Below, in pieces: positions 34,889 through 42,500 of a stretch of DNA of 64,000 bases. The DNA comes from an uncultured Lachnospiraceae bacterium (lineage in GTDB: Bacteria > Bacillota > Clostridia > Lachnospirales > Lachnospiraceae). The stretch is taken from NCBI GenBank assembly GCA_948470905.1, contig CAOKQK010000003.1, positions 34,354 through 98,353 on the forward strand, written 5' to 3'. The notes below the pieces were generated by a model. That model did not search any database and was not told the origin of the DNA. It saw only the letters and a list, made by a program, of their open reading frames with translations. Every line of letters begins with the position of its first letter. Position 1 is the stretch's first letter. The translations under genes and the position numbers were made by a program.

Positions 34889-37018
34889 ATGATGGAGTAT
34901 ACTTTGGGATGTAACGAAACGGAGGGCATTGATTTAACACAGATAGATGAATTTTCCAGGTACATTTTATATTTGTTTGAAAATGCGGAGAAATATTGCA
35001 TTTTCATCACCAGCTCAGACGCCCATGTCCCTCCTGACGGTAAAAAAAGAAAACTGGAGCTTTTTAAATCCTTCGGTTTGAAAACGGATTTACAGAGAGG
35101 ATATCGATGTAGTTTTCTTGCAGTAGTTGACCGTGGAGAAGCCAAAGTCGAACAATTCAACGAAAACAGGAAGTTGGAGGTAGATTACGTGTTTGCCGGG
35201 CATAAAGCCAGGATAATTTCCCAGGGGTTCCATGCAGCGCCTGTAACAAATTCACCTGTTTCCATCAATATAGATGGAATAGAATATGCTGTCAATAAAC
35301 GAGGCTTAAATATAGTAGTATGGGATTGGATCAAGGACAGTGTGATTGACAGTGTGGTATTTGATACTTTTTTGGATGACGGCATAATAAGGCGTTCCGT
35401 TAAGAGTGATCCGTCAGTGCTTTGTGATGCCTACAGGGAGATTTGTAAACTGTCGGCAATCTGCAGCATTTTTGCCTGTCATTATAGCCAAAGGCTGTCT
35501 GAAAATGAATTTGGCGCAGAGCAGGTTTACAGGCATCTTTCGCAAAATGGAGTGTTTTTGGCTGAAATCAGTTGGCTGAGAAGGAATGGGATCATGGTTC
35601 TTGCATTTAAACCCGCAGAGACAGATGAATTAACTGCGCCTACGGAATGGGAAAAGATATGCCGATCCAACAGGAGTTTTGGCTTTATAAAACAGAATCT
35701 CGACCAATATTTTGAAATCAGTGGTATGTCGAAGATATACAGCCGGGAAATTTTTGAAGAAATCCTTAAACATCCTGTCCGCAGTGAAAAGGTAAAAAAA
35801 TATTTTCATCATATTAAGCAGACATCAAAATATGTAAATATTGATATTTTTGGGCAGCGCCCAACGGAGTCGTTTCCGGAAATGCCTTATCATACAATCT
35901 ATATCTTTGGAGATTCCATAGGCTGCGTATGGGAGATGGCGGACTGCCATACCTTGACAAATCAGCTGCAGGAATTGGTAAAAGACACTTACCGAGTCGT
36001 TAATTATTCGGTCAGCGGAACGGGGTTTGACAGTATGGGGCAGAATATGCTTGATGTTGAATTTGCGGATGGTGATATAGCTGTATTTATTTGTCGAAAA
36101 GATAAGTATTCTGCCATAGAGGAGGATCTGGATCATATAGGTGTTCCCATAATAGAGTTATTGCCATATTTCGATGCATCCCGCGGGGAGGAAGTATTCT
36201 TTGACAGGATACATCCCAATCCAAATGGATATAAAATCATTTCAAAAGTAATAGCTGATACATTATCAGATTATAAAAAGATTGAAAAAGTGCCTGAAAT
36301 AAGCGGGGGGGGGGTGGAAAAATCAGCTTTTTCCTTATCTCTTACACATAATGTACGCAAATTTCCATGGACCAGGGAACTCCATGATTGGGTAAAGAAA
36401 ATTTCAGGCTTTCGCCCCAGGATTGGAGGCATAGTTATGAACTGCAATCCTTTTACACTGGGACATCGTTATCTTATTGAGCAGTCTTCCGCAAAGGTTG
36501 ATAAGCTGTTTGTTTTTGTTGTGGAGGAGGATAAAAGTGTATTTACGTTTTCTGACAGAATAGAACTTGTACGCCGCGGCACAGAGGACCTGCCAAATGT
36601 TGCGGTTCTGCCCGGCGGAAGGTTCATCATATCTTCATTGACTTTTACAGATTATTTTGAAAAGGCAGAGCACCAGAACCGCATCATTGATCCAAGCATG
36701 GATGTTGAGCTTTTTGGAGCATATATTGCGCCTGCCCTGGGGATAACGATACGGTTTGCGGGGGAAGAACCAATTGACAATATAACTCGCCAATATAATG
36801 AAACCATGGCGAAAATCCTGCCGAGGTATGGGGTTATATTTGAGGAAATTCCGCGAAAGAAGCAGGACGGGGAGGTGATTTCTGCGAGCAGGGTCCGCAG
36901 GCTGCTGGAGGCAGGGGACTTTGATGCAATCGAAAAAATGGTTCCGGCTACAACATTGGCATATTTAAGGCTGATTGACCAGCAGAAGGACAGGGAGGAA
37001 GCAGTTGGGTTGCATTGA
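34889..37018 (+). CDS. ILEI domain - SGNH hydrolase - CitC-like ligase fusion, with poly-G linker
   Basis: A 709-residue chain of three modules. Residues 15-165 are an ILEI/FAM3-like domain (INIDGIEYAVNKRGLNIVVW, VIDSVVFDTF). About 335-455 are an SGNH/GDSL hydrolase with IFGDSIG for the Ser and FFDRIHPNPNGY for the Asp-His pair. About 510-709 match the C-terminal nucleotidyltransferase domain of citrate lyase ligase (CitC): MNCNPFTLGHRYLIE, the ISASRVRRLL motif, and an ELFGAYIAPALGIT segment. Ten G at 36305-36314 encode the linker before the CitC module. ATG 34889 is preferred (AGGGAGGAG upstream) over the overlapping ATG 34841. An acyl-activation plus transfer or removal role on the glycan is inference. 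Confidence 0.75.
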   Translation: MMEYTLGCNETEGIDLTQIDEFSRYILYLFENAEKYCIFITSSDAHVPPDGKKRKLELFKSFGLKTDLQRGYRCSFLAVVDRGEAKVEQFNENRKLEVDYVFAGHKARIISQGFHAAPVTNSPVSINIDGIEYAVNKRGLNIVVWDWIKDSVIDSVVFDTFLDDGIIRRSVKSDPSVLCDAYREICKLSAICSIFACHYSQRLSENEFGAEQVYRHLSQNGVFLAEISWLRRNGIMVLAFKPAETDELTAPTEWEKICRSNRSFGFIKQNLDQYFEISGMSKIYSREIFEEILKHPVRSEKVKKYFHHIKQTSKYVNIDIFGQRPTESFPEMPYHTIYIFGDSIGCVWEMADCHTLTNQLQELVKDTYRVVNYSVSGTGFDSMGQNMLDVEFADGDIAVFICRKDKYSAIEEDLDHIGVPIIELLPYFDASRGEEVFFDRIHPNPNGYKIISKVIADTLSDYKKIEKVPEISGGGVEKSAFSLSLTHNVRKFPWTRELHDWVKKISGFRPRIGGIVMNCNPFTLGHRYLIEQSSAKVDKLFVFVVEEDKSVFTFSDRIELVRRGTEDLPNVAVLPGGRFIISSLTFTDYFEKAEHQNRIIDPSMDVELFGAYIAPALGITIRFAGEEPIDNITRQYNETMAKILPRYGVIFEEIPRKKQDGEVISASRVRRLLEAGDFDAIEKMVPATTLAYLRLIDQQKDREEAVGLH
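36305..36314 (+). repeat. Poly-G tract (10 G), in frame
   Basis: Ten G in the codons for GGGV between the SGNH and CitC-like modules; a one-base change would yield a protein lacking the CitC module. Confidence 0.85.
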
Positions 37019-37076
37019 ATCATTTTCACAGGAAATTTGGATACGGGGTACGAAAAAAGAGAGGATAGGGTGTACT

Positions 37077-39182
37077 ATGGATACAAATTATATAATTATA
37101 CAAGCCGGCGGTAAAGGAACCAGAATGGAAGCCCTGACAGCGAATAAACCCAAGGCACTTGTACCTGTAGATAATCTCCCAATGATTTTTCACCTTTTCA
37201 GGAAATATCCTGAAAAGAAGTTTATTGTTATAGGCGATTACAAATATGAAGTTCTGGAGAAATATCTTCAGGAATTTGCGGAGGTAGATTATCAATTGGT
37301 ACGTGGCACAGGCCATAATGGGACATGCGCAGGATTGAAGGAAGCGCTTTCCTATATTCCGGATGGTAAGAGGTTTATGCTCATATGGTGTGACCTTGTA
37401 TTGCCCAAAGAGTATGAGATGCCGGATACCGAGAATAATGTCATAGGTATTTCCAGGGATTTTTACTGCAGATGGAAATATCAGAACGGGAAATTTGAGG
37501 AGGAGAAAAGTAAGGAATTCGGTGTGGCAGGGCACTTTATTTTTAAAGACAGGTCCTGTTTAGAGGGTGTGCCGACAGATGGGGAATTTGTCAGATGGCT
37601 GCAGGGCAGGGGATACACTTTTGAGGAACAGGGGCTTTTTCATACACATGAGTATGGTGTTTATGACGAGTGGGACAGGCTGCCAAAGGTGAAGTGCCGC
37701 CCTTTTAATAAGGTTTATATAGAGGATGACAGATTTTATAAAGAAGGGATAGACGGTCAGGGAAGGGCATTGGCGGTCCGGGAGATCGCATGGTATAAGG
37801 CACTGCAGGGTAAATATTTTAAGAACATTCCTGATATTTATGGCTATGAGCCATTGTGTATGGAGCGCATAGAGGGAAAGAATATCTACGAGTACAGCGA
37901 TATCTCCATAGATGAGAAAAAGGACATCTTAAGGCAGTTAATTGATTGTATTGAACAGATTCATGCCATGGGAAGCATACCTGCAGACAGAGACAGCTAT
38001 AAGGCTGCATATCTTGATAAAACATATGAACGTTTAAATAAGGTGAGGAGGCTGGTTCCGTTTGCGGATGATGAAATTGTAATTGTCAATGGAAAGCAGT
38101 GCAGAAATATTTTTTATCATAGGGAAGAAGTAGAATACATGATCATGCAATATATTCCAGAGGAATTTAAATTCCTGCATGGAGATTGTACATTCAGCAA
38201 TATAATGCTTAAAGAGGATAAGATTCCCATGCTCATTGACCCGCGGGGGTATTTTGGCACTACCGAACTTTACGGAGATGAAGCTTATGACTGGGTTAAA
38301 TTGTATTATTCATTATTCAGCAATTATGATCAGTTTAACTTAAAGAGATTCCGGCTGCATATTGGTGAAAATGCGGTGGATTTGGAAATCGCATCTAATA
38401 ACTGGGAAGGGCTTGAGGATGAATTTTTCAGATTGCTTGATGGAAAGGTGACAAGAAAGCAGATGAAGCTTTTCCTGGCGATTACCTGGCTGAGCCTGAC
38501 AACATATGCATGGGAAGACTATGATTCCATCTGCGGGGCGTTTTATAATGGGCTTTTTTATCTGGAAGAGGCTTTTTCCATGAGCAGCGCATATGATTAT
38601 TATTTCGCGGTTGATGGCAATACGATCAATGCAGCTTTAAGATCTATTGACATACAGGAGATGGATAATCTGATCAACGCCTGCGAAAAGACGATCAGGA
38701 GCGGGCATAAGATAATTGCGTCGGGACTTGGAAAGAATGTTCCGATTTGTGATAAATTTGTTGGTACAATGCTTTCACTGGGGTTGGATGCCAATTTCCT
38801 GCATACCAATACGGCTGTGCATGGAGATATGGGCATGGTGAAGGCCGGGGATATGGTAATCATATTGACAAAGAGTGGTTCTACGGTGGAGTCTATATAT
38901 CTGGAAGAACTTTTAGAGAAGCGGGAAGGGGTTAATTTATGGCTGCTCAGTTTCAAAAGAGAGAGCCCGCTTGCCGCCAAAATGACGAACAAGCTGATCA
39001 TAGAATTAATGCATGAAGGTGACATGTGGGATATTGTTCCAAATCATTCCACGACAATTAATTTGATAGTCCTGCAAAAGATTGCCATGGAATTGGCAAA
39101 GCGCATGCAGCTTTCTTTAGAGAATGATTTCAAACCCAATCATCCGGGTGGAGCCATAGGAGCGGCGTTGGGAAATGAATGA
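37077..39182 (+). CDS. Nucleotidyltransferase - choline/aminoglycoside kinase-like - SIS isomerase fusion
   Basis: A 701-residue protein. Residues 1-215 are a sugar- or choline-phosphate nucleotidyltransferase (IIIQAGGKGTRMEALTANKP, KALVPV). About 240-510 are an APH/LicA-type kinase (FKFLHGDCTFSNIML with catalytic Asp and Asn, then LIDPRG for the Mg-binding Asp). About 520-700 are a SIS isomerase close to KpsF/GutQ (IIASGLGKNVPICDK, LTKSGSTVES, HPGGAIG). Isomerisation, phosphorylation and nucleotide activation of one small molecule in a single chain is the natural reading; the molecule is unknown. ATG 37077 has AGGG six bases upstream. Confidence 0.78.
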   Translation: MDTNYIIIQAGGKGTRMEALTANKPKALVPVDNLPMIFHLFRKYPEKKFIVIGDYKYEVLEKYLQEFAEVDYQLVRGTGHNGTCAGLKEALSYIPDGKRFMLIWCDLVLPKEYEMPDTENNVIGISRDFYCRWKYQNGKFEEEKSKEFGVAGHFIFKDRSCLEGVPTDGEFVRWLQGRGYTFEEQGLFHTHEYGVYDEWDRLPKVKCRPFNKVYIEDDRFYKEGIDGQGRALAVREIAWYKALQGKYFKNIPDIYGYEPLCMERIEGKNIYEYSDISIDEKKDILRQLIDCIEQIHAMGSIPADRDSYKAAYLDKTYERLNKVRRLVPFADDEIVIVNGKQCRNIFYHREEVEYMIMQYIPEEFKFLHGDCTFSNIMLKEDKIPMLIDPRGYFGTTELYGDEAYDWVKLYYSLFSNYDQFNLKRFRLHIGENAVDLEIASNNWEGLEDEFFRLLDGKVTRKQMKLFLAITWLSLTTYAWEDYDSICGAFYNGLFYLEEAFSMSSAYDYYFAVDGNTINAALRSIDIQEMDNLINACEKTIRSGHKIIASGLGKNVPICDKFVGTMLSLGLDANFLHTNTAVHGDMGMVKAGDMVIILTKSGSTVESIYLEELLEKREGVNLWLLSFKRESPLAAKMTNKLIIELMHEGDMWDIVPNHSTTINLIVLQKIAMELAKRMQLSLENDFKPNHPGGAIGAALGNE

Positions 39183-39558
39183 ATTAAAGGAGATTGTATT
39201 ATCGGCACTTGGGCATACCTGGATATTAGACCTTGACGGGACTATAGTGAGACATAATGGATATAAAATAGACGGCAGAGATGCTTTTTTGGAAGGTGCA
39301 AAAGATTTCCTAATGGGGATTCCTTCAAAGGACATGATCATATTCCTTACTTCCCGAACAGAGGAATACAGGCAGGTGACAGAGAGCTTTCTAAAGGAAA
39401 ACGGTATCCGGTATGAACATATTATATTTAATGCGCCATTTGGCGAACGGATTCTTATTAATGACGATAAACCCAGTGGATTGAAGGTAAGTATCGGGAT
39501 TTCTACAATAAGGGATGAATGGTGTGATCTGTCAATTGTGGAGGATGGAAATTTGTAG
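39175..39558 (+). CDS. HAD-superfamily phosphatase-like protein
   Basis: A 127-residue small HAD protein with the catalytic WILDLDGTIVRH (Asp-x-Asp), motif II in IIFLTSRTEEY and a C-terminal LINDDKPSGLKV in the motif IV position. It has no cap domain, as in KdsC- or GmhB-type phosphatases and in small proteins of capsule loci. It overlaps the preceding fusion gene by 8 bp, so it likely acts on the same phosphorylated intermediate. Confidence 0.75.
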   Translation: MNELKEIVLSALGHTWILDLDGTIVRHNGYKIDGRDAFLEGAKDFLMGIPSKDMIIFLTSRTEEYRQVTESFLKENGIRYEHIIFNAPFGERILINDDKPSGLKVSIGISTIRDEWCDLSIVEDGNL

Positions 39559-39755
39559 TGACATTTTATGCTCCAGGGGCGGAGCCTTATGTAAAAATTT
39601 CCAATCTGCCGGGGTTTTTCTCCATGATCCTCCCGGAGGAAGCCCATCGGCCCCAGGAGTTTCTTGATGGGAACTGCGCGTTGGTGAAAAAGGGAGTCAT
39701 CAAGATTAAGGAGAGCTGTTATTCCATTGGGAACAGCCGGCTGATCAAATGTTAA
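39558..39755 (+). pseudogene. Short ORF, possible cytidylyltransferase fragment
   Basis: A 65-residue frame starting at a GTG that overlaps the previous stop. The text PYVKISNLPGFFSMILPEEA then HRPQEFLDGNCALVKKGVIK resembles, by eye, the middle of NeuA-type cytidylyltransferases (proline, Arg-Gln, then Asn-Gly-alanine-type strand). Neither the CTP-binding N-terminus nor the C-terminal DIDT motif is present. It is either a remnant or a genuine small protein. Confidence is low. Confidence 0.4.
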
Positions 39756-39776
39756 ATTAAAGAAAGATAATTAGCC

Positions 39777-41150
39777 ATGTTGGAGGAGTACATAACAGAA
39801 GAAGAACAGCAGGAATACTTAGCCTACAAAAGCGCTGACGATTTCTTTGAAAATCTTGAACAGGGAATTCAGGCTCTGGATAGCTTCGACTTTCGGGAAT
39901 ATGAAGGAAAATCGATCCTGATCTGTGGTGGGATGGTTGCATTTGACAAGGGTCTGACCGCTTTTATGAACCGCTGGTACCGGAAGCAGGACAATCTTTT
40001 TTTCCTGTCTGAGGTGACGGCGCAGTATCGGCGGTACACAGAGGAGCGGACGGCATTGCCGCATATTTGTACACCGCATTTATTAGCTAAAGAGATGGTG
40101 CTCTATGGCATGGATATACCGGTTGATGCCGGCATGCAGGAAATATACGGACGCAAGCGGTATGTAAGGGAAGCGGTATGTAATCTGGAAGCGCGCTATC
40201 CTTCCCTTGGCAGGGGCTATGCAGTGGCATGGAGTTATTATGCGTATGTATATTTGCTGAGATTGTTGAAATATTTGAGACCCATACAGGTGGTTATGTG
40301 GAATGAATTCTATGCATTTCATCATATTCTGCAGGGGATATGTAAAGAAAATAAAATTTCGGAGCTATATATGGAATTTGGCTGCCTGCCCGGTACGATC
40401 AGTATTGAACCCAACGGACAGCAGGGAGAAAGCCTGCCTGCAAGGAAATATAGAGCTTTCCGGCGGCAGGAAGTATCTCGCCGCCAAATAGAAAATGCAA
40501 CCCAGATACTTGCTTATCTGAAACGGAGCGGCCTCAATCGCAATATACAGCCCCTAAATGCCGTGGCGGATACGCAATTATCTTATTATAGAGCAGGGAG
40601 AAAAACAGTCCTGTACATGGGTCAAAATGATTTTGAATCCGGCATATGCCCATATACAAGGAAAGCCAGACGGTATCATTCCCCCATATTCAGGACAACA
40701 TTAGAGGCATTAGAGTTCCTTTCGGTATTGGCGGTAAAAGATAATTGGAATCTGATTTTCAAGCCCCATCCCATTATGGCTTCTCTGGGGCATGATTGTA
40801 AAGAAAAACAGGACAGGATAGATATTGTATCGGATGTAAATGTGAATAGGCTGATTGACCGTGTAGACCTTGTGGCGACTATTTTATCACAGTCTGCGTA
40901 TATCGCGCTTATTCGGGAAAAACCCGTTCTCATGCTGGGTTATACACAGTTGAGGGGAAAGCGGTGTACTTATGAGGCATTTGCAAAAGGGCATATTTCT
41001 TCCAAAATCCTGACAGCTCTGGAAAAGGGATACACCGAAAAGCAGAAGACACAATTTATACGTCATGTGGCACAGCTTTTAAATTATTATCTATATGACG
41101 ATGGCGTAGAAAGGGAGATACGATTTGGGAGGGAGCTTGTGCCTGACTGA
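39777..41150 (+). CDS. Capsule-type transferase (KpsC/KpsS-like module)
   Basis: A 457-residue protein corresponding to the middle module of the 1205-residue transferase at 27735. Shared landmarks are WNLIFKPHPIMAS (about residue 325) and ATILSQSAYIALIREKPVLM (about 368), plus a FIRHVAQLLNYYLYDDG tail similar to VEHVARALKYYVFRAG. The fold is likely GT-B, of the kind that adds Kdo-like or polyol-phosphate residues. It ends the AT-rich stretch. No strong ribosome binding site precedes ATG 39777. Confidence 0.75.
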   Translation: MLEEYITEEEQQEYLAYKSADDFFENLEQGIQALDSFDFREYEGKSILICGGMVAFDKGLTAFMNRWYRKQDNLFFLSEVTAQYRRYTEERTALPHICTPHLLAKEMVLYGMDIPVDAGMQEIYGRKRYVREAVCNLEARYPSLGRGYAVAWSYYAYVYLLRLLKYLRPIQVVMWNEFYAFHHILQGICKENKISELYMEFGCLPGTISIEPNGQQGESLPARKYRAFRRQEVSRRQIENATQILAYLKRSGLNRNIQPLNAVADTQLSYYRAGRKTVLYMGQNDFESGICPYTRKARRYHSPIFRTTLEALEFLSVLAVKDNWNLIFKPHPIMASLGHDCKEKQDRIDIVSDVNVNRLIDRVDLVATILSQSAYIALIREKPVLMLGYTQLRGKRCTYEAFAKGHISSKILTALEKGYTEKQKTQFIRHVAQLLNYYLYDDGVEREIRFGRELVPD

Positions 41151-41228
41151 ATCTGCATGAGGGCATCCGTTAAGCAGGTATTTGGACTGTATTTTCTATG
41201 CAATGCAGCAAAAACGGAGCCTCCATGG

Positions 41229-42242
41229 CTACTTTTGGGACTGCCGTTCATATGCTGCCAGCTGGGCACGGAGTTTCTCAATCTCGGAGTCCTTTTGAGA
41301 GATTACAGACTCCTGCTGCGAGATTTTGGTTTTTAATTCGTCGATCATGTATTTGACTGTATTCTGGTCCATAATGCGTAAAGCTTCAGAGAACATGGAA
41401 ATCAACTCCTTTGGATGGAAGCGAAAATTGACGATGTCCTGGTAGAGCTCCTGGAAAAAGGGGTAACTTCTGATGATGCGGAGGATGTCCGCCGGGTCGT
41501 CAGAGCCCAGGAAGTACAGCCAGGCATCAAGTTCTGTAAGATTATTATGAGTCATCCGGCGGAAAATATCAAGAGAAATAAAAATAAAATTTTGGAGAGA
41601 GTCCATTTCCAGGCCCGTGTCAAAGTGGAACCATGAGCGGTGGACAGGGTCGTTGGGGTATGAGTGGAAGGTAGCGGGGCTTTGTTCCATGAAGACAATG
41701 ACATAGATGGGCTTTATGCTTTGGTAGGTGAAAGCCTTTCCCTGCGCTTCCCTGACAGTGTCATATTGACGGACCAGCAGGTCGGCGCCATAGCAGAAGC
41801 TCCTCTCAATGGGAAAGTCGTATCCAATGCGCTGCATTTCCACATTTACCAGCCGTCCGTCTGTGAGCTGTACCAGAATGTCCATGATGAGGAGGGCGCT
41901 TTTTTCAGAGATGGGTCGGCGTTTTGGAGGGAGGACATTTCTGACGGTCACTTTCTGGTCCAGGATGCAGGAAAGCAGGCGGTCCAGCCGCCCGGGATGG
42001 AGCTGTGGGTCGAAGATATGCTTGAAGAACGGGTCATATGTAACCTTGAGCCCCCTTTCTCCCATACAGAAGCCCAGGAAGGCTTCCTGTGCCTGGGGAG
42101 TAAGGGATTGGAAGACGGTATTGGTTTCGGGGTCCCTGCGTATCTGGATCAGGACGTCGGCGCGGAGTCTGGGATTGCCGAGTATTTGGGGGAGCGGATG
42201 TAACACAGGGAAGATCTGGGCTGGATGGTTCAATTCTGTCAT
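41229..42242 (-). CDS. Rpn-family recombination-promoting nuclease / PD-(D/E)XK transposase-like
   Basis: A 337-residue PDDEXK nuclease of the type annotated as Rpn or PD-(D/E)XK transposase family. The N-terminal YDPFFKHIFD and the catalytic LIMDILVQLTDGRLVNVEMQ (Asp then Glu-x-Gln) are seen, followed by ERSFCYGADLLVRQY and a C-terminal coiled coil (QQESVISQKDSEIEKLRAQL). Such genes are abundant in gut Clostridia and may mobilise themselves or promote recombination. AAAGGAG precedes ATG 42242. It lies inverted inside the glycan locus near the end of the AT-rich stretch, with no inverted repeats recognised at its borders. Confidence 0.85.
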   Translation of the reverse strand: MTELNHPAQIFPVLHPLPQILGNPRLRADVLIQIRRDPETNTVFQSLTPQAQEAFLGFCMGERGLKVTYDPFFKHIFDPQLHPGRLDRLLSCILDQKVTVRNVLPPKRRPISEKSALLIMDILVQLTDGRLVNVEMQRIGYDFPIERSFCYGADLLVRQYDTVREAQGKAFTYQSIKPIYVIVFMEQSPATFHSYPNDPVHRSWFHFDTGLEMDSLQNFIFISLDIFRRMTHNNLTELDAWLYFLGSDDPADILRIIRSYPFFQELYQDIVNFRFHPKELISMFSEALRIMDQNTVKYMIDELKTKISQQESVISQKDSEIEKLRAQLAAYERQSQK

Positions 42243-42450
42243 GGAAAATCTCCTTTGGGGGTTATGGTCAGTGGCTGGGATCAGACTGGCGCAGGATAGA
42301 GTAGAACTTGTGGATATTTCTTGAGAAGCCTCTTGAGAAGCTTTTAATTGATTTCCTAAAATTTTGATATTTTAGTTATGGAAAGAATAACATTGGAACT
42401 GACGTTTGTCAAGACCGCATTTGGTGATTGGGTGCTGATGAATTCAGGGG

Positions 42451-42480
42451 ATAACAGTTCAGTGACCTGTCTGAACCGTT
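42451..42480 (+). repeat. 20-bp dispersed repeat, copy 2, with hairpin
   Basis: The 20 bp at 42451-42470 are identical to 5344-5363. Here AACAGTTCAG (42453-42462) also pairs with CTGAACCGTT (42471-42480), with one mismatch. Confidence 0.5.
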
Positions 42481-42500
42481 ACTTCAGGGGAGGTGCAGGA

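Noticed and set aside
41229-42242. Complete insertion sequence around the Rpn-type gene
   Set aside because: No terminal inverted repeats or target duplications were found at its borders.
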